Positions 1 through 10,329 of a DNA stretch of 64,000 nt are shown piece after piece. The DNA is from Camellia lanceoleosa (Eukaryota; Streptophyta; Magnoliopsida; Ericales; Theaceae): positions 39,564,190-39,628,189 of the forward strand of contig CM045761.1 in NCBI GenBank assembly GCA_025200525.1, given 5' to 3'. Both the position numbers and the translations under genes were made by a program. The stretch's first letter is position 1; the number at the start of each line of letters is the position of its first letter. The notes beneath the pieces are model-generated. The model saw only the letters and a list, made by a program, of their open reading frames with translations, searched no databases and was not told the DNA's origin.

Positions 1-2
1 CC

Positions 3-430
3 TCAGCCCCTATCTTAGTTACGCCTCAGCCGAGCGAAGAATTGTATCTCTACTTGGCAGTCTCTGAACATGCGGTGAGCGCCGTCCTCGTCCGCGCTGA
101 AGGCATCCAGCACCTGCCCATTTTCTATGTAAGCAAGACTCTGCTCCCGGCCGAGACGAGATATCTTCTGTTGGAAAAATTAGCACTGGCCCTGATGATG
201 GCGTCGAGAAAGCTGGCACACTATTTTCATGCTCATACAATAGTTGTGTTAATCAAGTTTCCACTCAAGGTGCTCTTTGAAAAGGCAGACTTTATCGGGA
301 GAATTTTGAAATAGGCCGTGGAATTGGGACAGTACGACATCAAGTTCCGCCCGCGCACTACAATCAAGGCTCAAGCTCTCGCAAACTTTGTGGCGGAGTT
401 CGCCCCTGGAACGTATCCAGTTTGGCCGGT
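3..430 (+). pseudogene. RNase H domain of gypsy pol and start of linker (pseudogene)
   Basis: The translation contains LYLAVSEHAVSAVLVR, a YVSKTLL motif and ETRYLLLEKLALAL, all typical of the RNase H that follows gypsy reverse transcriptase and degrades the RNA strand of the hybrid during replication. A stop codon at 312-314 lies just before VELGQYDIKFRPRT, the conserved linker of Tat-lineage elements (RPRTTIKAQALANFVAEF). The 5' side is cut by the window edge. It is a dead copy and no product is expected. Confidence 0.82.
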
Positions 431-661
431 TGATTTGGCTGGTGCGGATTTAGCACAACCCATGGATCAGGCAATGGAGACAAGCGTTGGCTCGCAAGTG
501 AAAGAAGGGCAAGAGGCGACCGAACTGGCGAAGCCAGGTAACTCATTGGAAGACGGACTCAACGAAGACAAGGAAAGAGACCAGAATGAGCCGATCAGAG
601 ACTTGGAACTGAGAAGCTCCCAAACCCTTCTAATTGTTGGAAGCTGTTCATTGGTGAGATA
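431..661 (+). pseudogene. Pol spacer between the two RNase H domains, frame-shifted
   Basis: This acidic, low-complexity spacer (many E, D, Q and N residues, for example [18 protein letters not shown]) links the conventional RNase H to the second RNase H. The reading frame used up to about 560-640 differs from the frame of the second RNase H that starts at 662, so at least one indel lies here. Such spacers vary widely among Tat elements and carry no catalytic residues. Confidence 0.6.
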
Positions 662-1042
662 TGGAAGCTCTTCGTCGATGGGACATCCAATAGGCACGGG
701 GTCGGGCTGGGTATCGTACTGACTTCTCCGGACGAGCTTATTATCGAGCAGGCAGTTACGCTCGACTTCCCTGCATCCAACAACGAGGCGGAGTATGAAG
801 CCCTCCTTGCCGGGCTAAGAAGCGTACTGAGAATGAAAGCATCAGCCCTTATGGTATTCAGCGATTCCAAGCTGGTGGTCAATTAGGTCTCAGGGAAGTA
901 TGAGGCAACGGATAAAAAAATAGCCAAGTATCAGGCCCTGGTGTACGCAGAGATCAAGAAGTTCAACGCCATAAGAGTGGAACAGATCAACCGCGAAGAA
1001 AACAACACGGCTGATGAATTGGCCGGACTCGCTTTTGCTCAG
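662..1042 (+). pseudogene. Second, archaeal-type RNase H (aRNH) of Tat gypsy pol
   Basis: The frame begins [20 protein letters not shown], with the catalytic-site Asp of the FVDG motif, then [13 protein letters not shown] with the conserved Glu, FSDSKLVV with the second Asp, and NTADELAGLA at the end. These match RNase HI of the archaeal/plant type found as an additional domain in Tat elements. A stop at 884-886 stands where related elements have a Gln, which fits CAG to TAG. Otherwise the frame is open, so the domain died by point mutation. Confidence 0.82.
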
Positions 1043-1149
1043 ACAACTTTTCCTAACCCCTTGATGATAGAATTCTTACCTTGGCCAAGTATTGAGGAAC
1101 CAGAAGCGACCGAGGTACTCTGCACCGACTTGGGTCCTTCCTGGATGGA

Positions 1150-2118
1150 TCCCATCATCGCCTTCCTAAAAGATAGAGTTCTACCGGAAGAAAAGAAGGC
1201 GGCTAACAAGATCCGGGCCAAGTCAGAGCAGTTTTGGCTCTCCCCGTCCGGAGCCTTGTATAAGAAGTCTTTTACCGAGCCGTATCTGAAGTGTGTCCAC
1301 CCTGCCAAGGTAGAAGCTTTTCTCTATGAGATCCATGAAGGCCTCTGCGGCAGCCATACTAGAGGTGGATCTTTGGCTTACCGAGCAATTTTCCAGGGTT
1401 ATTGGTGGCCATGCATGCAGGCGGACGCGTAGAAATACGTTCGTAGGTGTGAAAAGTGTCAGAAGTTCGCTCACCAGATCCACCAGCCAGCTAGAGAATT
1501 GCTCCCTCTTACAAGTCATTGGTTGTTCGCGCTTTGGGGGTTGGATATTGTTGGACCACTCCCAGCAGCACCGGGTAATCGCAAATTCTTCATCGCTGCT
1601 ACTGACTACTTCACCAAGTGGGTTGAGGCCGAGCCACTGGCGACCATAAAGGAAAATGATGGGAAGAAGTTTGTCTGGTAAAATGTTATCACTCGCTTTG
1701 GCATACCAAAGGCCCTCATCTCGGATAACGGCACTCAATTCGATGGGAAACTATTTCGCGAATTTTGCAAAGAGCTGAAAATCGAATTCTACAATTTAAC
1801 GTCGGCCTATCCTCAGTCAAATGGTCAAGCAGAGGCTTCGAACAAGACCATCCTGGACGGGCTGAAGAAGTGGCTTGAGAAGGCCAAGGGGAAGTGGGCT
1901 GAAGAACTCTCTAATGTACTCTAGGCGTACCACACTATGCCAAGACGGTCGACCGGAGAGACTCCGTTTGCCTTGGCCTATGGCATGGAAGCCGTTATCC
2001 CGCTGGAAATTGGCATGCCAACCATTTGGTCTGAAAGCTTCCAGCCAGATTCGAACAATAAAGCAATAGCATTGGAACTAGACCTCGCCGAGGAGAGAAG
2101 GGAGCGGGCACTAATCCA
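1150..2118 (+). pseudogene. Integrase of Tat gypsy pol, truncated and stop-riddled
   Basis: The zinc-binding region is visible (HEGLCGSHTRGGSLAYR, then YVRRCEKCQ giving the CxxC half). The catalytic core follows: the first Asp in LDIVGPLP, the second in SDNGTQF and the Glu in SNGQAEASNK, a complete DDE set. GETPFALAYGMEAVIPLEIG is the conserved GPF/Y-like C-terminal block. Stops at 1430, 1679 and 1922 break the frame at positions compatible with CAG/CAA or TGG codons. Coding sense ends near 2118 at ERRERALIHI, before the usual end of the domain. Confidence 0.85.
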
Positions 2119-2943
2119 CATAGTTTTAAATAATTCATTACATTAACCATTTGTTAGTTTTGAATTTTCATCAAATTTTGTCGAAGCCTTTTGATTTTAA
2201 GTAGATTTCTTTTATGAACTAGTACAATAGCTAAAAATATCTTGGGGTATTTTTTTTAGTCAATTTCTGAGTCCCAAAGTGACGGTTTTGCCAGCCTTGG
2301 ACATATGTAATTTGCAGAAGTTCTTACAAATACACATAAGTTATTTCACAAAATCGCATTATTATCTCAGGTTGGCAACCTAAGAGGGGGGTGAATTGGG
2401 TTATTAAAAAATTTTACAATATTAAAATTAACACAATATTTAGAATTTTAACAAATAAAAAAAAATAGAATAACGACTATCAATATAAAAGTAAGAGAGA
2501 TAGGGAGAGAAAATCAAACACTGAGATTTATAGTGGTTCGGCACGCCAGGCCTACGTCCACTCCCCAAGGAACCTCCTTGAGAATTTTTTTACTATCAAT
2601 TGAATAAATACACCACCAAGCTTATAGATTTGGTACAGAACTTACTCTTATCTATTGAGTTTCACTCAACAATAAATGTCTCACCCTTACAAAATCTCTC
2701 ACAAAAATAATGAATAAAAATAAGTGGTACTTAAACTCTTTTTTACAATAATTCTTTTACAAAGAGTAGATATGAAAGTGTAAGAACAATGTTACACTTA
2801 GATTTGAAAGCAAAATAGCAGAATACAATATACTCAGAATTTTAGAGCACATAGAAATTTTTCTCTTCAAGTTCTTGATTTTTCTCTACACACAATACTT
2901 CTATTTATACACAAAAATATACCCGTTGGATGCTCCTTGCTAA

Positions 2944-3000
2944 CGTCATGGCTTACATAAGCACGCTGCTGACGTCATGGCTTACATAAGCACACTCCTT
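2944..3000. repeat. Two-copy 28-bp tandem duplication
   Basis: The text ACGTCATGGCTTACATAAGC occurs at about 2944 and again at about 2972, each followed by AC and a short variable tail. Two head-to-tail copies fit a local slippage event. Confidence 0.75.
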
Positions 3001-3769
3001 GATTTTAAATAGTCAGCAAATGTTAATAATTAAAAAGATAAAAGTAAGACTAATTTTTTCTTTTCCTTTTTTTCTTTTTTTTTTTTTTTCAAACATAGAC
3101 CTACTGTTTTTGTAAATAATTTAATACAAAGTTCATAACTTTCAAGCAAGCAAATAATTTGCTCCATCTTGTTTTATTATAATATATATATATATATAAT
3201 CAATGTAGTATAGTGTGATATGATATGATATGATATGATATAATCAATGTAGTGTAAAAAGTTTAATTGCTCACGTGATGTATTCTATTTATATTATATG
3301 CATTCTATATAATATTCTAATCAAATATTTGCATATATAGTAAAATCCGTTTAAGTAATATCTATAATAGATTTGATCATATATACTATTTTTTAAATTT
3401 TTGTAGAGATTTTCAACTAAACATAACCTACCATTACATTTGGATATATCACTTTTGTCAAAAGAAGACAACTCATCAATATCATATTTGTCAAGATAAT
3501 ACAACCAATCAATCAATTTTGTCAAAATAATATAATTAATCAATTTTAATTTTGTTAAAAAGTAAATAGTGATAAACCTAATTTTTCAAAAAGTGAATAG
3601 TAGAGTTTTCAAAAATATTTTTATTTAAATAATATTTAACAAATATATATATTTTAAACATATAATATTTTGTGTCAAATAATATGTATATTAAAAAATA
3701 AAATATTTTGCAAATAATATTTTAAATATCATCAAAATTAAATAATTTGATTAACACGCATAATTTAAA

Positions 3770-4080
3770 CACAAATTCGCATAAATTAACCCATAAAAAT
3801 TTGAGATTTCACAATTTGGCGTAAATTCTCACAAACATACTCAAGTCACCTCACAAAATTATATAATCTAAACACAAATTCACGTAAGTTAATCTATAAA
3901 AATTTGAGAAATCACAAGTTGATATAAATTTTCACAAATATACGTAAATCACCTCATAAAATTACACAATTTTAAACCTCACAAAATTACGCAACTTAAC
4001 ACTAATTCGCGTAAGTTAATCCATAAAACGTGTTGTAAATTCTCACAAAAATATATAACTTAAGTCACAAAAACATGTAA
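3770..4080. repeat. Degenerate tandem repeat, about 103-127 bp unit, three copies
   Basis: Units start at about 3770, 3873 and 4000 with CACAAATTCGC, CACAAATTCACG and CACTAATTCGCG. Each continues with a TAA.TTAA.C.CATAAAA-like block, then AAATTCTCACAAA-like and CACCTCACAAAATTA-like blocks. The copies differ by many substitutions, so the array is old. Confidence 0.6.
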
Positions 4081-4610
4081 GTAAAAGGCCTTATGCACTA
4101 AAAAATTATCTATCTAGTTCAATCCATCCAAACAAATATGACATTTGCAAACAATACCATATATTACTTCAAAACTTTTTAAACACTCGACTTTCTAATA
4201 AGGCATTATGATGTACCAACAAACAATTAATACAAAATTTTGTATATAAATTGATTTGGCTCAACGTGAATATTTTTCGGTTAAAAATAAAAATGTTAAA
4301 TTTTCACTCTAAAACAAAGATCATTTTTATTTACAAAAATAGTAGGGTAAATTACCTAACCTCACTTAGAGTTTAAAAAAGTACATTAAGCTCTACAAGT
4401 TTGATATAATTACATTGGGCGCTCTTAATGTTTTAATTCAAATAACACTTTGCTCCTTTGTCATCATAAATTCATTAGTCGTTTGGATGAGAAAATAATG
4501 ATGTCATCTTTTTTTACACTGAAATATATATTTTGCCTTATTTATCTCTATATTTACACACGTTAGTATTATTTTTGATTATTTTAGTCTTATTAAAAGA
4601 GATAGATATA

Positions 4611-4800
4611 TAAAAAGGGTTTTTTATTGATAAATCCTATTTAGAAGTGTTTTAACCCAATAAGTCCACCAAGGAAAATTATAACCTAATTAGTCCCATC
4701 TATTTATACTTTTATTCCATGAGGTCCTTTTTTCCTAATTTATATTATTTGTTGGACTATTGTACCCTTATGTCTATTTGTTGATATATATTATATACAA
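4611..4800 (+). repeat. Left inverted-end region of the candidate MULE
   Basis: It carries TAAAAAGGG, an AATAAGTCC-type block and TTATTCCATGAGGTCC. The same blocks appear in reverse complement near 20150-20281. It ends close to GGACTATTGTACCCTTATG, whose counterpart near 20175 reads CACCCTT in reverse complement. Confidence 0.45.
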
Positions 4801-5814
4801 AATAACATGCATCTTTCCCTCTGTTTTTGTTGTGGCAGGATTTCGTTCCTATAAGAGAGAAGACGACGGCACATAGTTCGCAGTAGTGTTTCATTGCGAT
4901 ATGGTTTCATTCTTGTAGAAGAGAAGATGACGATTCAGAGTTTATGCTCTGTTTTTTTTTTTTTTTTTTTCGCCATAGTTATGATTTCAGCCAGAAATCA
5001 AAGGAAGAGAAAAGGATTTGAATCAAAGAAACAGGGATAATGGCTTACAAACTTGTTCAGTAGATTGACTAAAACTCACATTCAACTGGATTGAATCAAA
5101 GGGAAAGATGAGATAGTTTTGAATACTTGTTCTTCGAAGGTGGGTTTAATTTGATTTGGATTGGTGGATTGGTGAAATTACACGGATTGTTAATGATAGT
5201 GATATGATGAAGCTGAAGTGTGGGTGATAATTTTTTGTTTTCAGAGAGATTGAGTTTTTTTTTTTTTTTTTTGGATTTATAGTTCTATTGCTGCCATTAT
5301 TTTTGGTTTTTCTGTCAATCAATGTGAATGTTTACATTTCATATTGTTTGGAAGCTTAAGAAATAAGTGTTAGAATTGTGAAGAATAAGGTTTCTGATAC
5401 AGTAATATAGTTTTCTTTATAAAGAGATGAGGAGTGCTTGGTTTGATTTGGATTACTGTAATGGTGGAATTGTAAGAGGTGTTAATAATAGTGATAATGA
5501 TGAAGATGGAGACGAAAATTATTAAGATACAGAGGAGGATTTGTGTGATGGTTTTTTTTTATTTTTTGAGAGCTTGAGATTTTTGAATTTAGAGAAGACA
5601 AATACTGTGCTCTGTTTGATTATATTGTCTTAAGGTTAGTATGTAATGGATGCATGTCATTTGTGATTGGATTTATATGAAGTGTTGTATGCTGCTTTTT
5701 GCTTCCAATTTCATTTTCTAGAATTGATAGACATGCAAGTTTTTTTTGGTTGTATGAGGTTATGGATTTTGGCTGGTTATGTGGTTGAGTTATGGCTCTG
5801 TTTTTTTTAATGTG
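4801..5814. other. T-rich sequence between transposon end and palindrome array
   Basis: I recognise no coding sequence. Three poly-T runs (about 4952-4970, 5258-5272 and 5550-5560) and purine-rich GAAGA stretches alternate. GAGAGAAGACGACGG (about 4854) is echoed by AGAGAAGATGACG (about 4920), a small imperfect duplication. Confidence 0.4.
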
Positions 5815-7590
5815 GTGAATATTCACATCGCATTAAGAATGTGAATGTATATGAATGATTGAATGATCTATTTCTTGCTTTCAACATCATTATCTAAATT
5901 AAATTTTGGTTGGTTATATGAGGATATGGGTTTTTCCTGGTCATGTATATTGTGAGACATGCATGTATGTGATGTGAATATTTGCAGTCTTGTTACCATT
6001 GACAGTATCAAAGTAGTTAACATGAATATTTATATCACTGTAACCATTCACATTACCAACACATTATCAAATCATTTATGTGAATATTCAGATTTGTATT
6101 ATGAAGTGTCATTGTGAGTGTTTTTTGCTAGCAAAATGGGATGTTGTTGTGTATATTATACATGGGCGCGGTGTGAATATTGACATGTTTGTTATCATTT
6201 ACAACATGAAAACATATGATGTGAATATTCACATCATCTGCAATATGCTATTTGATGTGAATATTCACATTCTTGTTACCACTGACAACATCAAAGTAGT
6301 TAACATGAATATTTATATCATTGTTACAATTCACATTACCAAATCATTTGATGTGAATATTCAGATTTGTATTACGAATTGCCATTGTGAGCGTTTTCTG
6401 ATAGCAAAACGGGATGTTGTTATGTATATTATGATGTATGCATGGTATGTGTGAATGTTGACATACCTGTTACCATTTACAACATAAAAGCATATGATGT
6501 GAATATTCATATCATCTGTAACTATTAACATCATCAAATTATTTGCTGCGAATATTCACTTATGTGTTAAGAAATATGAAATTCACACCAGTTACATTGT
6601 GTTACAATAATATTTTAAGTAATATTCACATCCATGTGAATGATCAACACGAAATAGGCCTCAAAATGCATATACATATATTGAATGAAAAATTGGAGTA
6701 CAAGCATTGATACATAATTGTTTTACACTTAAGCTAGTCTGCTCCAATATGTCAAAACTATTGATACTAAATTGTCTTCAATGTGGATAACAATTATAGA
6801 TAACAATTACAGGTGGACACCCCCCACCTATAGGTTTTCATATTGCAATTGTCTTTTGTGTGATTTAGAAAATGTGTACAATGAGTCTCTTATTTGACAC
6901 CATTCAAAGCGATTAAAGTCACAACAAGTTCCTCCCAGATACATGCACCCTAATGATGTAACACATCTGCGGGCGTAATCCACCCTGAAAATGCAAAGTT
7001 GTTATTATTAGAATTTGAAATTTAAGTGTGTATAATGGTTGTGGGAGATGTGTACAAATTGATGTAAGGCTTACCATTAGTTTGTAGTCATTATCAATAT
7101 CTAACAATTTGATGTAAATATTGACATTGTGTACAATAAAATTCAGATTGAACCAAAAAAAGGTTGACAACCATTCAAGATTAAGGGCTTTTCATCAACA
7201 AGCAACAATAATAACAACTTTGTTAATATCTACATCATATTCCATTGATAACAGGTGGTGAATATTGACATTGATGTTAGAATGTGAATATTGGCATTAT
7301 GTTCAGAATGTAATTATTTCATCACCATTAACAACCAACAACATTAACAAATCTAATATTGATACAAGAGAGGAGATAGGGAGTGTATTACAAAAAAGTG
7401 TATTACGCATGACAATTTAAGACAAACAAGTCATTACCAATATATAGCAGTTTGATGTAAATATTGACATTATGTATAATGAGATACACATTGAACCAAA
7501 AGAGAGTTGACAAACATCCAAGATTAGGAACTCTAATTGCTTTATAACTATTAACACACAATAATACCAACAACTCTGTAATATTTACAT

Positions 7591-8450
7591 CATATTCTAT
7601 TGATGTTAGAAGTTGAATATCTACATTATATTGATAATGTGAATATTGACATTGAAGTAGATATTTACATCAATGTCAATATTTACACCATATTCACATC
7701 ATATTTGATCACCTTTTTAATATTATACAGATTATGTATAATGGAATACACATTGAACCAAAAAAAAGTTGATAACCATTCAAGATTAGGGGCTCTAATT
7801 GGTTTATAACCATCAACACGCAACAATACCAACAATTTTGTAAATATTTACATCATATTCCATTAATGCTAGAAATTGAATATCTACATTATATTCGTAA
7901 TGTGAATATTGACATTGAAGTAAATATTTACATCAATGTCAATATTTACACCATATTCACATCATATTTGATCATCCTTTAAATATTGTATAGATTATAC
8001 ATAATGGAATAAACATTGAACCAAAAGAGAGTTGACAATCATCCAAGATTAGGAGCTCTAATTGGTTTATAACCATCAATACGCAACAATACCAACAACG
8101 CTGTAAATATTTACATCATATTCCATTGATGTAAGAAGTTGAATATCTACATTATATTCATAATGTGAATATTGACATTGAAGTAAATATTTACATCAAT
8201 GTCAATATTTACATCATATTCACATCATATTTGATCACCCTTTAAATATTGTATAGATTATGTATAATGGAATAGACATTGAACCAAAAGAGAGTTGACA
8301 ATCATCCAAGATTAGGAGCTCTAATTGGTTTATAACCATCAACACGCAACAATACCAACAGCTCTGTCATATTCCATTGATGTTAAAAGTTGAATATCTA
8401 CATTATATTCATAATGTGAATATTGACATTGAAATTAGAGATGTGAATAT
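7591..8450. repeat. Tandem repeat, 263-bp unit, three full copies plus a partial
   Basis: Units begin with CATATTCCATTGATGTTAGA-like text at 7591, 7854, 8117 and 8368, giving periods of 263, 263 and 251 bp. Each holds a GTGAATATTGACATT block, a TAAATATTTACATCAATGTC block, a TTGAACCAAAAGAGAGTTGA-like block and ACCATCAACACGCAACAATA. A more diverged relative lies at about 7240-7590. The copies are highly similar, so amplification was recent relative to the rest of the tract. Confidence 0.8.
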
Positions 8451-8453
8451 TCA

Positions 8454-8800
8454 CATTACTGCTAGGGTACAAATAGGAGTGAGACAATACCAATATATGT
8501 TGATTTTTCATATTGACACAAACAAAATTTCACAATATAAAGGAAACAACACATGTGAAATAGCTAGCCTTAGAATGTGAATGTTCACATTGATTGTTAC
8601 TCAATAACAGATAATCAACAAACAACACAAACATTGATTGTTACTCACATTACTGCTAGGATACAAATAGGAGTGAGACAACACCAATATATGTTGATTT
8701 TTCATATTGACACGAACAAAATTTCACAACATAAAGGAAACAACACATGTGAAATGGCTAGCCTCAGAATGTGATTCACATTGATTGTTACACAAACATT
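8454..8800. repeat. Tandem repeat, 194-bp unit, about two copies
   Basis: CATTACTGCTAGG starts at 8454 and 8648. Both copies continue with ACAAATAGGAGTGAGACAA, CATATTGACAC, AACACATGTGAAAT and GCTAGCCT, each ending in a GTGAATGTTCACATTG-like palindrome that is degenerate in the second copy. Confidence 0.75.
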
Positions 8801-8873
8801 TGAGACTACGAAATTGAGAATAAAACAGATAATCAACAAACAACACAACAAACATTATAATGTAAATTTATAA

Positions 8874-9250
8874 AATGGCTAGCCTCAGAATGTGAATGTT
8901 CACATTGATTGTTACTCAATAACAAGAGAAACAATAAGATGTTATTATTTACAACATGCCTACAAGAATTCACATTGAACTAAAATAACGTTGACAACCA
9001 TTCAAAATTAAGGTTGTAATTATTTGATCACCATGAATAACCAACAACACCAACAAGTCCGACATTGACATAAGGAGGGAGATACAACATACACCATAAT
9101 GTAAATTCATAAAATGGCTACCCTTAGAATGTGAATGTTCACATTGGTTATCACTCAATAATAAGAGAAACAATAAGATGTTATTATTTATAACATACCT
9201 ACAAGAATTCATATTGAACTAAAATAGGGTTTGCAACCATAAAAAATTGG
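8874..9250. repeat. Tandem repeat, about 237-bp unit, about 1.6 copies
   Basis: The block AAAATGGCTA followed by CC and TAGAATGTGAATGTTCACATTG-like text occurs near 8874 and near 9111. It is followed in both by AGAGAAACAATAAGATGTTA and CCTACAAGAATTCA. Confidence 0.7.
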
Positions 9251-9273
9251 GCATCAACACCAACAAAAACAAT

Positions 9274-10045
9274 GTAAGTTTATCCAGTAATTAACAGTAA
9301 TGTGAATGTTCACATCATCTATGTTTGCAAAATCAATTCCGAAAACAACAACAGTTATAGGGCAATGTAAATGTTTATATGGATGATCACATTATGTTAT
9401 AATTGGCTAAAAAACAAAGGGCGGAACCAACAACACCAAACAATACACAACAACACCAACAAGTCTGACATTGATGTCACAATGTGAATGTTTACATCAT
9501 ATTCCATCACATTGTTGAATGAAGATTGGGGGTTCTATGGATATCAACAATCAACAATATCAATAAAGGATAAGATGTGAACATTCACATCATTATACAC
9601 TGATGTGAATGTTTACATCAGTGTCTACTAATGTAAGTTTATCCAGTAATGAACAGTAATGTGAATGTTCACATCATCTATGTTTGCAAAATCAATTCTG
9701 AAAACAACAACAATTAGAGGGCAATGTAAATGTTTACATGGGTGATCACATTATGTTATAATTGGCTGAAAAACAAAAGGTGGAACCAACAGCACCAAAC
9801 AACACCCAACAACACCAACAAGTCTGACATTGATGTCACAATGTGAATGTTTACATCATATTCCATTACATTGTTGAGTGAAGATTGGGGATTCTATGAA
9901 CATCAACAATCAACAATATCAACAGTGATAGTAATGTGAATATTCACATCATTATACACTGATGTGAATGTTCACATCAGTATCCACTAATGTAAGTTTA
10001 TCCAGTAATGAACAGTAATGTGAATGTTTACATCATCTATGTTTG
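9274..10045. repeat. Tandem repeat, 359-bp unit, two full copies plus a partial
   Basis: GTAAGTTTATCCAGTAAT starts at 9274, 9633 and 9992. The two full units contain GTGAATGTTCACATCATC, a TGATCACATTATGTTATAAT block, ACAATGTGAATGTTTACATC and a paired palindrome block with GATGTGAA..TTCACATC on both sides of CATTATACACT. The third copy stops after about 55 bp. Confidence 0.8.
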
Positions 10046-10060
10046 CAATAACAGATATAA

Positions 10061-10329
10061 TATGAAGTTTACACATTGAATGAATAAGATCATATACTAT
10101 GAAGCTCACTACTGTAGAAGTTCATATTGATGAAATGGGTATAGGAGATTCATATGATTAAAACATACAACAACAACAACAACATCTGAAATAATTGGCT
10201 TGACCCAACATTTTTCATTCCCATGTAAATGTTCACAGCTTTTGACAACACAACGTAATTGCCACTGCATTATTTTTGGGTGAACAAAACCATATACTTG
10301 GAGATTGGGATTGAGGGGTTCACATTAAC
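10061..10329. other. Remainder of host unit before the gypsy insertion
   Basis: AT-rich DNA with an ACAACAACAACAACA run near 10170. It ends in the TTAAC target repeat at 10325-10329. Nothing coding is seen. Confidence 0.5.

Larger units (their letters stand above)
1..2118 (+). mobile_element. Ty3/gypsy Tat-lineage retrotransposon, 3' part of pol, degenerate
   Basis: The segment enters from the left edge and encodes, in order, the end of the RT-linked RNase H, an archaeal-type second RNase H and integrase. That order, with a second RNase H between RNase H and integrase, is the signature of the Tat (Ogre/Retand-type) lineage. From 662 to 2118 one reading frame is kept, broken only by stop codons at 884, 1430, 1679 and 1922; an earlier stop lies at 312 and a frame change near 560-660. 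The element ends abruptly at about 2118 inside the integrase C-terminal part; no LTR, polypurine tract or target repeat follows, so the 3' end was lost by deletion or rearrangement. Confidence 0.88.
2119..4610. other. AT-rich spacer with old repeat debris
   Basis: I see no gene here. At 2371-3060 a moderately conserved-looking segment contains CCTAAGAGGGGGGTGAAT and GGTTCGGCACGCCAGGCC followed by TACGTCCACT, a text found around many plant retroelement-derived repeats; its class is not certain. Bases 3061-3090 are a T-rich run, 3183-3201 is (TA)n and 3219-3241 is a short TGATA run. The rest is very AT-rich and holds a degenerate tandem array listed separately. Confidence 0.6.
5815..10060. repeat. 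Palindrome-rich array built on GTGAATATTCAC and variants
   Basis: The perfect 12-bp palindrome GTGAATATTCAC occurs at 5815, 6221, 6257, 8443 and 9936. The one-base variant GTGAATGTTCAC occurs at 8577, 8892, 9131, 9302, 9661 and 9964, and its complement GTGAACATTCAC at 9577. Many further near-copies (GTGAATATTCAGAT, GTAAATATTTACAT, GTGAATATTGACAT) lie between. The motif is usually flanked by AT on both sides, giving a longer palindrome ATGTGAATATTCACAT. No protein frame of note crosses the tract. The function is unknown; clustered binding sites for a protein dimer or hairpin-forming DNA are possible. Confidence 0.85.

Noticed and set aside
2371..3060. A named repeat family for the GAGGGGGGTGAAT...TACGTCCACT segment
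   Set aside because: The text is familiar from plant retroelement-derived repeats, but I cannot assign the class with confidence from sequence alone.
5815..10060. A CRISPR-like or bacterial repeat array
   Set aside because: Repeats are irregularly spaced palindromes within larger tandem units in plant DNA; there are no constant-length spacers, leader or cas genes.
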